64,000 nucleotides of DNA, from positions 83,225-147,224 of the forward strand of contig CAYFHO010000004.1 of the NCBI GenBank assembly GCA_964342825.1. Direction: 5' to 3'. Both the position numbers and the translations under genes were made by a program. Under the pieces are notes generated by a model, which did no database searches, had not been told where the DNA came from, and saw only the letters and a program-made list of their open reading frames with translations. This stretch comes from AAA164-E04 sp964342825. Lineage in GTDB: Bacteria; Verrucomicrobiota; Verrucomicrobiia; Limisphaerales; AAA164-E04. Shown piece after piece: positions 19,317 through 28,825 of the stretch (the stretch's first letter is position 1; each line of letters begins with the position of its first letter).

Positions 19317-20336
19317 ATGTCAATCAATCAAGAACGCAATGAAGACTGGAAGATTGCGATCATTGTTATAGCCTACCAAGGTGATGACTGGGTACCTGGT
19401 TGCATAAAGAGCCTTCAGGAATCTACCCAAATAAAAACTCTAGTTTTACTGGTCGACAACAAAGACAACACCGGACTGAAATCAAAAACAGAAGGGCAAA
19501 TGACTATTCATTGTTTCAAAACCCCTCGCCCGATGGGTTTTGCTGACGCCAATAATTTTGCCTTAATGAAGGTCCCCTCAGAGGTGCCTTATGTTTGTTT
19601 CCTAAATCAGGATACCATCAGTCAACCGAATTGGTTGGACCATGTCATTAATTGTTTGAACTACAATCCAAGCTTAGGAGCAGTAACTCCTGTTTTAAAA
19701 AATTATCAAGGCACAGAGTGGGATCGTGATTTTAGGAATGCGTTGATGACTCAACCTGGCTTTAACGAGTCATGGCTGGAAGACAAAACCAGAGCCGACG
19801 CAACAGATTTTAAATGTGTCGAGGATATCCCAGCCACATCAATGGTGATTCGCACAGAGATTATTGCTAAAACTGGACCATTTGATCCAATCTTTGGCAG
19901 TTATTACGAGGACTATGATTTATGCATGCGAATTCGGCAACTGGGGTTTCAAATAGCAATATGTCCTCAATCCGTCGTTTTCCATTATTCAGGATCAATT
20001 TCGCAGTCCAAGAATGCTCGCAAAAGGAGGTCAAGGTGGATCATCAGAAACAGAACTATCCACAAGATTCGCAAGCATAAAGGCCCTAGGTGGATTCTGT
20101 TTTGCAAGTATTTTATCTTTTCAGGCATTAAACAATTAATTCGAGCGACACTTGGTTCACCAAGTTCTGCTCCTTTGGGTATAGTGATCCAAGCTAATTT
20201 TGATTTAATAAAGGTGCTCCCGAGACTGATTTCCAGAGCGAAAGATCATAAGGAGTGGTCCTGTTTTTTGGATGGGATTGATTGGTGTACATTTGCCACA
20301 AAGCCATTTGCTCGGCATGAAAATACTGCACATTAA
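19317..20336 (+). CDS. GT2 family glycosyltransferase (rhamnosyltransferase-like)
   Basis: The GT-A fold protein is 339 residues from the ATG at 19317. A TTG at 19287 that overlaps the upstream stop would add ten residues, but MSINQERNEDWKIAIIVIAY is a better start. Motifs include VLLVDNKDNTG, PMGFADANNFALMKV, VCFLNQDTISQPNWL (the DxD-like metal site reads QDT) and DPIFGSYYEDYDLCMRIRQLG, which is characteristic of the GT2 rhamnosyltransferase group. The C-terminal 100 residues are basic and probably sit on the membrane. With rmlBACD just upstream, L-rhamnose is a reasonable donor guess. Confidence 0.87.
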   Translation: MSINQERNEDWKIAIIVIAYQGDDWVPGCIKSLQESTQIKTLVLLVDNKDNTGLKSKTEGQMTIHCFKTPRPMGFADANNFALMKVPSEVPYVCFLNQDTISQPNWLDHVINCLNYNPSLGAVTPVLKNYQGTEWDRDFRNALMTQPGFNESWLEDKTRADATDFKCVEDIPATSMVIRTEIIAKTGPFDPIFGSYYEDYDLCMRIRQLGFQIAICPQSVVFHYSGSISQSKNARKRRSRWIIRNRTIHKIRKHKGPRWILFCKYFIFSGIKQLIRATLGSPSSAPLGIVIQANFDLIKVLPRLISRAKDHKEWSCFLDGIDWCTFATKPFARHENTAH

Positions 20337-21501
20337 CGAGCATTCTGTGGTCAAGGGAGGGGCTGAAGCATATTTACTAGATGCAGTTCAGCGATTGGAG
20401 GAACGAGGGCATACTTGCTTTTTGGCTTATGCGAAAGACGCTCCAGAATTTGAAATTTCCTCCATTCAAATCCCAAGCATTGGGCAGGTATTTGCTTCTG
20501 ACTTAGGAAAGGATATCGCGTGTTTAAAAAGTTTTGTGCAGCAACACGCTCCTGATCTCATCCATATTCATGGAATCTGGAACCTTGATATCATCAAAAC
20601 CTGCCTTGATTTGCGACCGTGCTTGATAACCAGTCACGATTATCGCTGGCTGTGCCCAGACTCAAAGTTTTACTGGAAACGACTGAAATGCACATGCTGG
20701 AGAGCACCTGGTTGGAAATGCATACCTTACAGTGTAAAAAACAAGTGCCTGACTTTGAGACCAAGTTTGATGATTCAAAATATTCTTCGAATCAAACAAT
20801 TCTCAAGATTATTCCCGCAAATACGCGCAGTCATAACACCCAGTCAATACGTCGCAGATCGATATCATAAAGCTTCATTTCCAAGCTCGAAAACTCACGT
20901 CATCCCCTATTTTTGCTCATTTCCCCCATTAAGTGCTCCACGTAAAATTCCAGAGCAAAAAAGCATTTCAATTATAGGAAGGACCGCTGATTATAAAGGA
21001 TTCCAATACTTTCTTGCTGCACTCAATAAATTACCTAAAGATGTTATAGGATACGTCATGGGGGACGTAGAAGGAGGTAAAGCAAGTAGAATAAACGAAC
21101 AAGCCTCAGAAGCAGGCTGTGCGGATCGAATTAAACTTCTAGAATGGGCGGACAAAGATGGGGTGGGTAAGTTATTGGAGAAAACTTCCATTCTAATTTT
21201 CCCCTCTATTCTACCGGAAACTCTGGGCATCGTCGGTCTGGAAGCTATGTCATACGGCATCCCCGTCATTGGAAGCAACATTGGAGGGGTGACTGAATGG
21301 TTGCAGGACAAAGTGACAGGCTTTTTATGCCAACCGAAATCAGCTACTGAAATAGCTTCCTATGCAAACCAGCTACTGAATGATCCAGCGTTGATGCATA
21401 CAATGGGGTTGGCAGGTCAGAAAAGTATTCGCGAGAAGTTTTTACCTGAGATCCATCTCGAAAAACTTGAACGGGTTTATGCCACCTGTCTCGAAAATTA
21501 A
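20317..21501 (+). CDS. GT4 family glycosyltransferase
   Basis: I place the start at the ATG at 20317 (394 aa), where the family motif MKILHINEHSVVKGGAEAYL begins, rather than 48 bases farther upstream. It then overlaps the preceding stop by 20 bases. The GT-B protein contains LIHIHGIWNLDIIKTCL, ISIIGRTADYKGFQYFLAAL at the donor domain, and PETLGIVGLEAMSYGIPVIG as the EX7E motif. A Cys/Trp-rich segment (residues about 115-145) is unusual and might be a small structural insert. It belongs to the run of overlapping transferase genes in the locus. Sugar specificity is unknown. Confidence 0.88.
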   Translation: MKILHINEHSVVKGGAEAYLLDAVQRLEERGHTCFLAYAKDAPEFEISSIQIPSIGQVFASDLGKDIACLKSFVQQHAPDLIHIHGIWNLDIIKTCLDLRPCLITSHDYRWLCPDSKFYWKRLKCTCWRAPGWKCIPYSVKNKCLTLRPSLMIQNILRIKQFSRLFPQIRAVITPSQYVADRYHKASFPSSKTHVIPYFCSFPPLSAPRKIPEQKSISIIGRTADYKGFQYFLAALNKLPKDVIGYVMGDVEGGKASRINEQASEAGCADRIKLLEWADKDGVGKLLEKTSILIFPSILPETLGIVGLEAMSYGIPVIGSNIGGVTEWLQDKVTGFLCQPKSATEIASYANQLLNDPALMHTMGLAGQKSIREKFLPEIHLEKLERVYATCLEN

Positions 21502-22657
21502 GGTAGCATTCTATTGTTTCTTTCCTGGTGGAGGTATCGGACAGTACACCCATGAATTATTGAAAAGACTCGGGGGCATGGATTCATTGTCCGTCTCCCT
21601 TTACTGCCCCCCCAATTTTCATTGGTTAGAAGAGGCTACTTATGAAACTTATCCTATTTTGTTTCAAATATCATCAAATCAACCTTTGATCCGAAAGATC
21701 AAATTTCTATTGGGACAGTGCATCAACCCACGTCGTTTTTTGAAACATGGTCAGAAATCAGGAACAACAATTTTTCATTTCAGCAATTTTAATCACCTGA
21801 CTTACCCAATCTGGAAAAGACACATTAAATCAAGTGATTCTGTGCAGGCGTGTACAGCCCACGACGTGAAAAGATCTGTCTCTATTTTGAACAAGCAATG
21901 GGAGAATAATCAGTTACGAAAGTTCTATAAGGATTGTAAATTGATATTTCTCCACAGCAAAACACAGGAAAACGAATTAAGAGCTTACACAGGAAAGGGT
22001 AATTACGAAACAATCATCGTACCTCATGGACCTTACTCATTTTCCACCAAATCAGATTTTAAGAAAACCAAGAGAAGTTTTAACACAAATTCTACTAGCA
22101 AAGGTCTCTTTTTCGGAAACATAAGAGATGAAAAAAACCTGGATAGTTTATTGCGAGCTATCGCAATGAATCATTATGACATTTTATTGACTGTCGCTGG
22201 CAAATCAGGAATTTCCGGACATAAAGACATTCATCACTATAAGAATCTGGCAAAATCATTAGGGATCGAAAATAAAATTAACTGGCTCGACGGTCACATT
22301 CCAGAAAGTCAAGTAGAGAGACTTTTTGTCGAAACGGATTGGGTCGCACTTCCATACAAAGATAAATTCACTTCTCAAAGCGGAGTCTTCAACATCGCAA
22401 CACATTATTCAAAGCCTATGCTGATTACTCCAGCACCTACATTTAGGGAGATTTTTGGTTCATACTCTATGGGAGAAATGGCAATCGATTGCTCTCCAGA
22501 AGCGATCAGTACCGCATTGAACAGGTTGATAGTAGGAATTATTCAAAAGCGATATGACGGATTTCAACGCTATCAAAATGATCATACTTGGGAGAAGAAC
22601 GCAGAGATAACCGAAAAAGCATATCGATCTGCTCAAGGCATACCCATCTCTTCATAA
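21479..22657 (+). CDS. GT4-like glycosyltransferase
   Basis: The likely start is the ATG at 21479 (392 aa), overlapping the previous gene by 23 bases. The sequence MPPVSKIKVAFYCFFPGGGI resembles the N-terminus of GT-B transferases. IFHFSNFNHLTYPIWKRH, LFFGNIRDEKNLDSLLRAI and LFVETDWVALPYKDKFTSQS, a donor-site segment, follow. The classical EX7E motif is degenerate, with PTFREIFGSYSMGEMAIDC in its place, so this member is more divergent than its neighbours. It is cotranscribed with flanking transferases. Confidence 0.78.
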   Translation: MPPVSKIKVAFYCFFPGGGIGQYTHELLKRLGGMDSLSVSLYCPPNFHWLEEATYETYPILFQISSNQPLIRKIKFLLGQCINPRRFLKHGQKSGTTIFHFSNFNHLTYPIWKRHIKSSDSVQACTAHDVKRSVSILNKQWENNQLRKFYKDCKLIFLHSKTQENELRAYTGKGNYETIIVPHGPYSFSTKSDFKKTKRSFNTNSTSKGLFFGNIRDEKNLDSLLRAIAMNHYDILLTVAGKSGISGHKDIHHYKNLAKSLGIENKINWLDGHIPESQVERLFVETDWVALPYKDKFTSQSGVFNIATHYSKPMLITPAPTFREIFGSYSMGEMAIDCSPEAISTALNRLIVGIIQKRYDGFQRYQNDHTWEKNAEITEKAYRSAQGIPISS

Positions 22658-22658
22658 A

Positions 22659-23807
22659 ATGAAGATTGCTGTTATCACTCCTATTCCAACCCCCTATCGT
22701 GATGCATTCTGGAATGTGGTAGCAGCCCAACCCGAAGTGGAACTGCATGTGCTTTATTGTGCTACAGGCAAAGCAGATCGACCTTGGAAAAAATCTTGGC
22801 CGATGAACTATCATCATCAGTTCTTGAAAGGTTTTAATTTAATGAGTTGGAGATCCAAAGAATCATCCCTGTATGTAAACTTAGGCGTATTGAATTATCT
22901 TTCCCAGATCCAACCAAATGCGGTTTTAGTCGGGGGATATAACCATTTGACAATGCTATTGGCCATCGTTTGGTCTATTCTGAAAAAGGTACGTTTCTAC
23001 ATGATGTGTGAGACGTACGAGATGCGTAAGATTAGCAATTTTAAGGAATTTCTTAAGAATGTTTTCCTGAAGGCAATTGCGAGAAAATCCGCAGGAGGTT
23101 TTCCAACTGGTAACGCTGCAGCTGAATACATGCGGGCACATGGTTGGAGCAACAATTCGTTAATCTGCCTCCCCAATGTTCCAGATATTAAAAATATCCA
23201 AGATACAGTATCGAACCTTAAGAAATCTCAGGAAACACTTAAAACGAAGTGGAGTGTCTCTAAGGATAAAATCGTGTTGTATGTAGGACGTTTGGTTCGA
23301 AAAAAGAATGTGGAGCAACTTCTGAGAGCAGTCGCAGGTATACGTTCAGACGAACGACCCGATTGTGTTATCATTGGTGGTGGAGATCAACACTCGCAGT
23401 TAATAAATCTATGCCGGGAACTTGGAATACAACAAACAACTCGGTTCTTGGGGTTTCAGGACCCAGACGTCATCCTTGAATGGTTTGCTATGGCAAATGT
23501 TTTCGTTTTGCCGTCGAATGAAACTTGGGGAGTCGCTCCAATCGAGGCCGCAGCGGCAAATTTGAATTTGGTTTTGTCTGATGAAGTGGGTTCTGCTCAT
23601 GAAATTTCTATTCGATATAGTAAAACACAGATTTTTAAATTTGGAGATATTGAGGGGATGAAAAAGGCCATTATCAAGGCTTTGAGTCTTGAAGATAATT
23701 TTTCAAATGAAACAAAAAAAACATTCAAAGACTGGGGCTATCCACAAATGGCGAACAATGTATTGAGAGGAATCAAAGAAGAAGCCAATCTTGAAACCGT
23801 TAAATGA
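22659..23807 (+). CDS. GT4 family glycosyltransferase
   Basis: The protein (382 aa) begins MKIAVITPIPTPYRDAFWNV, a pattern found in GT4 enzymes of polysaccharide loci. VLYVGRLVRKKNVEQLLRAV opens the C-terminal Rossmann domain, and PSNETWGVAPIEAAAANLN is the EX7E-type donor loop. One base separates it from the preceding stop, and its own stop overlaps the next gene's ATG (ATGA). It is therefore part of the coupled transferase run. Donor and acceptor are unknown. Confidence 0.87.
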   Translation: MKIAVITPIPTPYRDAFWNVVAAQPEVELHVLYCATGKADRPWKKSWPMNYHHQFLKGFNLMSWRSKESSLYVNLGVLNYLSQIQPNAVLVGGYNHLTMLLAIVWSILKKVRFYMMCETYEMRKISNFKEFLKNVFLKAIARKSAGGFPTGNAAAEYMRAHGWSNNSLICLPNVPDIKNIQDTVSNLKKSQETLKTKWSVSKDKIVLYVGRLVRKKNVEQLLRAVAGIRSDERPDCVIIGGGDQHSQLINLCRELGIQQTTRFLGFQDPDVILEWFAMANVFVLPSNETWGVAPIEAAAANLNLVLSDEVGSAHEISIRYSKTQIFKFGDIEGMKKAIIKALSLEDNFSNETKKTFKDWGYPQMANNVLRGIKEEANLETVK

Positions 23808-25069
23808 CTAATTCTTCAAAAATATGGATTCTTGGAGGAGCATTCATTGTTATTGCCCCTTTGTCAATAAGTGGAACTGCTACCGCAAATTTGAAATGGG
23901 CTAGATTATTGACAACAGTTGCCGCGTGCTATATCGCCTTCGTTAATTCTAATTTACCAGAACGCCAACAAGGAGCAAAGAGCTTGATGAAGTTCTCGAT
24001 CCTATTTACCTTGGCCGCACTCTGGTGCAGTAACGCAGTAGTCATGGGGCTAGTAAATAAAGGAATGTATTTGTTCGCCAGCATGACAGGGTTGGCGATG
24101 AGTTACTGTATTTCTTCGGGAAAAGAAATGCTTAGGAAGCTTACCTTGCTGGGATACACCGGTGGAGCTTCCTCGGTTAGCCTGGCTTACATGTTTATGA
24201 CAAATAAAGAAGAAAGCATAGTAGGAGACCGGTTGGCTGTAGCAGGTATGAACGCAAATACTATAGGGCAATCAGGTGCACCATTGTTTCTTCTCTCACT
24301 GTATTTACTTTTTAAACCCGGAACAAAACTTCAAAAAGGCATTCATTTGGCAAGTTCGATAATGTTACTTGCAGTAATTCTGGGTACAGGAAGTCGCGGT
24401 GCCGTCTTGATGGCTGTCTTGGGTTCTGTGTTCATACTGAAGCCCATTTTAAAGAAAAACTTCATGGCAGCTTTTATAGTACTCTTAATACCAATAATTG
24501 TTTTGCAAATGTATAGCTCCATCCAGTCAGATGAAGAAGCTGTAGTCCCAGGAATCGAGCGACTCAATGTAGAAGATAAGCGAAATACAAGAAAAGACAT
24601 GTGGATCTGGACCTGGAGACATTTCACCCAATCGCCAATGATCGGAAAAGGTTGGTTAAATTGGGGTGGTACCAGTTCAGCAAATACGCATAATATCTAC
24701 CTTCATGTTCTAGCGGAGTGCGGAGTGATCGGCGGATTTCTATTTCTAGCAATGTTGTTTAATATTTTTAATGTATACAGAAATGGAGTTGCAGAAATGA
24801 AAGCAGGCATGGACCCGCATGATCTTACCTATTTCAGCGCGGGAATTCTCGCATCCATGCTGCTACACGGCATGGTTGAAAGCTCTACATTGCTGGGCAC
24901 GAGTACGAATGCATTATTCCTGGGGTTTTCCGTAGGACTGTTAGATAGATCCACCACATTGGACAATGAAAAAGGTGGTGCAATTCCGGAAAAAAACGAT
25001 GATCATTTACATCCGTGGGCGTTTCAACGTAATCAATCTCCAATCCAGATGAAATCCGATTCTAATTGA
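23804..25069 (+). CDS. O-antigen ligase/polymerase family membrane protein (Wzy/WaaL-like)
   Basis: The protein (421 aa) is strongly hydrophobic with about ten predicted membrane helices. The Wzy_C/O-antigen ligase signature is seen as ILGTGSRGAVLMAVLGSVF, and the large periplasmic loop is followed by GKGWLNWGG and NTHNIYLHVLAECGVIGGFL, where the conserved H-N-x-x-L lies. Such proteins polymerise lipid-linked repeat units (Wzy) or ligate glycans to an acceptor. It is the only candidate for this step in the window, so a Wzy role for the locus is inferred. It overlaps both neighbours by four bases. Confidence 0.85.
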   Translation: MTNSSKIWILGGAFIVIAPLSISGTATANLKWARLLTTVAACYIAFVNSNLPERQQGAKSLMKFSILFTLAALWCSNAVVMGLVNKGMYLFASMTGLAMSYCISSGKEMLRKLTLLGYTGGASSVSLAYMFMTNKEESIVGDRLAVAGMNANTIGQSGAPLFLLSLYLLFKPGTKLQKGIHLASSIMLLAVILGTGSRGAVLMAVLGSVFILKPILKKNFMAAFIVLLIPIIVLQMYSSIQSDEEAVVPGIERLNVEDKRNTRKDMWIWTWRHFTQSPMIGKGWLNWGGTSSANTHNIYLHVLAECGVIGGFLFLAMLFNIFNVYRNGVAEMKAGMDPHDLTYFSAGILASMLLHGMVESSTLLGTSTNALFLGFSVGLLDRSTTLDNEKGGAIPEKNDDHLHPWAFQRNQSPIQMKSDSN

Positions 25070-26283
25070 AAATCCTTCATGTCATACACAGCCTTGATCC
25101 ACTTTCGGGGGGGCCAAGCCATGCGCTATATGAGTTAGTGGCAGCTCAATTGAGACAAGGCCATGAAATAAAAATAATCGCAACTGATCGTCAATCTGGT
25201 GAAAAATGGATCGATAAATCAGCCTATTTAAAAAAAATAAAATCAAAATTATGCCTCCAAGGTATGGACTTCGAATTAATCCCGTGCATCGGCAAGCGCA
25301 GGCCCTGGGTTAGATACGCATACTCTCCATTTTGCAATTCCATGCTATCAAGGGCCATCCATCGAAATAGCAATGCCCTAGTCGATTTTGTCCATATTCA
25401 CGGGTTATTCAGTCAAATCACACACAATGCAGCAAAGATATGCCAAAAATTTAGCATTCCCTATGCGATTAGGCCCACAGGAGCATTAGATGAATTACCT
25501 CTTCAAAAAGGTGCTACATTTTTAAAGAGTTTTTTCTTAAGATATCAATTAAGAGGACTGTTGGAAGACGCACATTTTATTCAGTCTACCTCATCACAAG
25601 AATCAAAATCTCTAGAAAACCTTGGATTTAATTTGAGGTTACGAGAAATCCCATTAGGAATAAGCCAGCCGGATTGGAGCCCAGCTCATTATCAACAAAT
25701 TTTTGCGCACCGATTTCCAGACCTTCAAAACAAACCGTTTATCTTATGTTTGTCTCGAATCCACCCCATCAAACGGTTAGATTTGGCTCTCAAGGCCTTT
25801 AAAATATTGAGTGAGAAAACCTCGGAATGTCATTTGGTTATAGCCGGCACTCAAAATGCCTATCAGTCACAATTGCTAAACGAAGCTCAGCAGTTAGACA
25901 TCTCTTTAAAAGTTCATTTTGTTGGATTCCTACAAGATGAACTAAAAACGGGAGCGTTCTTTAGTGCACGAGCATTCCTTCAAACATCAGAACATGAAAA
26001 TTTTGGTGTCACGGTCCTCGAAGCACTCGCACACGGTTTACGAGTAGTCTGCACTCCAAATGTAGCTGCAGGTGAACATCTCACCAAGTGTAATGGAGGT
26101 CTCATTTCAACAGATGAACCCGAGTCAATTGCAGATAAGCTTTTTGAGATATTGAAGGAACATTCCGAAGAACAAAAACTTGCTCTCTCAAAAAGGGTGT
26201 TTCATTTGTGTTCGTGGGATTCTGTGGCCCAGCAGTTATACAATTGCTACAAGGATCCCATTGCCCCTTCATTGGTTGCTTGA
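25066..26283 (+). CDS. GT4 family glycosyltransferase (TTG start)
   Basis: The 405-residue GT-B protein begins with a TTG at 25066 that overlaps the upstream TGA (TTGA). The resulting MKILHVIHSLDPLSGGPSHA is exactly the family N-terminus, which strongly supports this rare start. VHIHGLFSQITHNAAKIC, AIRPTGALDELPLQKG, LCLSRIHPIKRLDLALKAF and TSEHENFGVTVLEALAHG (EX7E) follow. It probably adds a sugar to the lipid-linked repeat unit. A 21-base gap separates it from the next GT2 gene. Confidence 0.88.
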   Translation: MKILHVIHSLDPLSGGPSHALYELVAAQLRQGHEIKIIATDRQSGEKWIDKSAYLKKIKSKLCLQGMDFELIPCIGKRRPWVRYAYSPFCNSMLSRAIHRNSNALVDFVHIHGLFSQITHNAAKICQKFSIPYAIRPTGALDELPLQKGATFLKSFFLRYQLRGLLEDAHFIQSTSSQESKSLENLGFNLRLREIPLGISQPDWSPAHYQQIFAHRFPDLQNKPFILCLSRIHPIKRLDLALKAFKILSEKTSECHLVIAGTQNAYQSQLLNEAQQLDISLKVHFVGFLQDELKTGAFFSARAFLQTSEHENFGVTVLEALAHGLRVVCTPNVAAGEHLTKCNGGLISTDEPESIADKLFEILKEHSEEQKLALSKRVFHLCSWDSVAQQLYNCYKDPIAPSLVA

Positions 26284-26304
26284 GATAAAAATCGATTTGG
26301 GGTC

Positions 26305-27171
26305 ATGTCAATTTCAGTTTTAATTGCCACAAAAAACGAAGAACAAAATCTACGAGATTGTTTGGAAAGCGTTCGGTGGGCGGACCAGATATTGATCATC
26401 GACTCTGGCAGCACCGATCATACCCAGGAAATTGCAAAAGAATACAACACAGATTTTTATCGTTTTGAGTACAATGGCAAATGGCCGAAAAAAAGGAACT
26501 GGGCACTTCAAGAAGGATTGGTCAAGAATGATTGGGTTTTAATTTTAGATGCCGATGAACGAGTTTCACCGAAACTAAAAGTTGAAATCCATGAAGCTAT
26601 TCAAAATGCCTCTATCGATGGCTATTACATAAAATGGAAATTCATTTTTCTCGGCAAGTGGATGAAGCATTCCTGGAGTCACGGTTGGATGATGCGTCTT
26701 TTTCGAAATGGCAAAGGGGCGTATGAAAATCTAAACATGACCAACGAAGGTGGGTGGGATGCGGAAGTTCATGAAAATGTGGTGATTGATGGTAAATGTG
26801 GGAAACTGACAAATTGTCTGGATCATGAATCTTCACATGATTTGCATCGCTGGATTCAAAAACAAAATGAATTTTCGACTTGGAATGCCAAACGACGACT
26901 CAAGCAGCTGAATTCCCCCTTTCCGGCATTAGGTGCAATTTTCTCTAATGATCCTCTGAAAAGACGAAAGTGGATGAAGGCATTTTTTTTGAGAATGCCG
27001 GGAAAGCCATTCCTCATGTTTATCTACCTTTACATTTTTAAGGCGGGTTTCATGGATGGAAAGGCAGGGTTCTATTTTTGCTGTCTTAGATCAAGTCATG
27101 AGCTGAACATAAACGCCAAAATTTTTGAATACCGATTGGAAGATGCCAATCAACAAGATGAAGGTTCGTGA
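26305..27171 (+). CDS. GT2 family glycosyltransferase (WaaE/KdtX-like)
   Basis: The GT-A protein (288 aa) opens MSISVLIATKNEEQNLRDCL, followed by SVRWADQILIIDSGSTDHTQ and the metal-binding DADERVSP. This arrangement matches the WaaE/KdtX-like GT2 group, which transfers glucose or related sugars to LPS core or exopolysaccharide. A hydrophobic stretch near residues 230-260 (MFIYLYIFKAGFMDG) may sit in the membrane. It overlaps the heparinase-like gene. Confidence 0.87.
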   Translation: MSISVLIATKNEEQNLRDCLESVRWADQILIIDSGSTDHTQEIAKEYNTDFYRFEYNGKWPKKRNWALQEGLVKNDWVLILDADERVSPKLKVEIHEAIQNASIDGYYIKWKFIFLGKWMKHSWSHGWMMRLFRNGKGAYENLNMTNEGGWDAEVHENVVIDGKCGKLTNCLDHESSHDLHRWIQKQNEFSTWNAKRRLKQLNSPFPALGAIFSNDPLKRRKWMKAFFLRMPGKPFLMFIYLYIFKAGFMDGKAGFYFCCLRSSHELNINAKIFEYRLEDANQQDEGS

Positions 27172-28825
27172 TCCAAATTCACTGAGTCGCCTCTATCATA
27201 CTGTAAAGCACTTACGGTGGAGACAAATTTATTACCGCTTTAAATATCGATTATCCTTTTGGAGCCGTCCATCTACATCAGATAAACTGACTATTTCTCC
27301 CAAACATAAATCTGATGACAGCCAATTGAGAAAATACAGAAATTCTCTCCGCCAATTGTATAATAAGGAAGAGATCGAAAGGGGGTTATTCAGGTTCATT
27401 AATCTAAAAGAAAAAACCACATTTCCACCCGATTGGGAATTCCCTTCCCCCAATAAGCTTTGGCTCTATCAGCTCCACTACTTTGAATGGATTTTTTGCC
27501 TGGATTATGAAGATGCCAAAAGGTGCACAAAGGATTGGATCAACAATTATCAATTCACCCGTAATAGAGACGGCTGGGAACCTTACCCAACTTCGCTAAG
27601 ACTTATATCTTGGTGTATATATTTTTTCACAATCCAGCAGAATCAACTCAGAAAGGATCCAGCTTTTTCACATTTACTAAGTGAAAGCATACAAACACAA
27701 ACAAACTGGTTGGAACGAAGACTAGAGTATCATTTACTCGCAAATCACTTATTCGAGAATGCAGCAGCGTTAAGTATCGTAGGTTATTTTTTCGAAGGAG
27801 CGCATGCCGAAAGGTGGCTACAGAAAGGGGCCAGAATTTTAAATCAGGAAATCAAAGAACAAATATTGCCCGACGGAATGCACTTTGAAAGGTCGCCCAT
27901 GTATCATCAAAGAATGCTGCAAGTTCTTCAGGAAGTTTCTCTAAGTTACGAGGGTGACGAAAGAAATCAATGGCAAGAAACAATCGAAAGAATGCAACAA
28001 GCCTTTGATTACACAAGGCATCCGGACGGTGAGATTGCACTACTTAACGACTCTAGTTTCAATGTATATCCCCTCCCCCTTAAACATCACGACCATTCAA
28101 AGCTAATATTTGGAAACTGGCAGCTACCAGATGCAGGCTACTTTGGATATTCAAACGAGGAAGGAAACTATATTGTCATTGATGGGGGAAGTATTGGGCC
28201 TGATTACAATCCAGGTCACGCTCATGGAGATATTTTTTCCTACGAAATGAGCTGGAATCATAAGAGGTTCATTGTTGACTCTGGGAATTTTGATTACGAA
28301 CCAGGATCAATGCGTGATTACTGCCGCTCCACAAAAGCACACAATACCGTAGCCATAAATCGAAAAGACCAATGTGATTTTTGGGGAACTTTTCGAGTCG
28401 GTAAACGAGGAAAGCCAGAGAATGTAAAAGTTATACAGACCCAAAACGGCTTTCAATTTAAGGGGGATCATAATGCTTACGAACGCATTTCTGCTAGAGT
28501 CAAACATACTCGAATCGCTGATTTCGATCATAAAAGTGGATTAATGATCAATGATTCGATCGAATCGATAGAGCCTGTGGATGCTGTATCCAGAGTTCAT
28601 TTTCATCCCGAATGTACCTGCGGCGACTTGAAGGATGGACAAATGGTCGTAACTCGAGGAGAAGTGAGATGTGTGATTAGTTGGGACCACAATTCAGTAG
28701 CCAAGCTTGAAGACTCATACTATTGCCCTGAGTTTAACGTAAGGCAGAACAACAAGGCACTTGCCTTGTTCCAACATGGATCTGATTTGAAGATCAAATA
28801 TAAAATCAAATTCATGGATGAATGA
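27143..28825 (+). CDS. Heparinase II/III-like polysaccharide lyase family protein
   Basis: From the ATG at 27143 the protein has 560 residues (another ATG at 27158 and a TTG at 27125 are possible). An alpha-barrel domain (about 60-330) contains WLYQLHYFEWIF, GWEPYPTSLRLISWC and LPDGMHFERSPMYHQRML. It is followed by the heparinase II/III beta domain with IDGGSIGPDYNPGHAHGDIF (H359-A-H361), FIVDSGNFDYEPGSMRDY and STKAHNTVAI. The family cleaves uronate-containing polysaccharides. No signal peptide is visible, which is common for such genes in polysaccharide-assembly loci, where the product may trim or edit the polymer. It overlaps both neighbours. Confidence 0.88.
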   Translation: MPINKMKVRDPNSLSRLYHTVKHLRWRQIYYRFKYRLSFWSRPSTSDKLTISPKHKSDDSQLRKYRNSLRQLYNKEEIERGLFRFINLKEKTTFPPDWEFPSPNKLWLYQLHYFEWIFCLDYEDAKRCTKDWINNYQFTRNRDGWEPYPTSLRLISWCIYFFTIQQNQLRKDPAFSHLLSESIQTQTNWLERRLEYHLLANHLFENAAALSIVGYFFEGAHAERWLQKGARILNQEIKEQILPDGMHFERSPMYHQRMLQVLQEVSLSYEGDERNQWQETIERMQQAFDYTRHPDGEIALLNDSSFNVYPLPLKHHDHSKLIFGNWQLPDAGYFGYSNEEGNYIVIDGGSIGPDYNPGHAHGDIFSYEMSWNHKRFIVDSGNFDYEPGSMRDYCRSTKAHNTVAINRKDQCDFWGTFRVGKRGKPENVKVIQTQNGFQFKGDHNAYERISARVKHTRIADFDHKSGLMINDSIESIEPVDAVSRVHFHPECTCGDLKDGQMVVTRGEVRCVISWDHNSVAKLEDSYYCPEFNVRQNNKALALFQHGSDLKIKYKIKFMDE

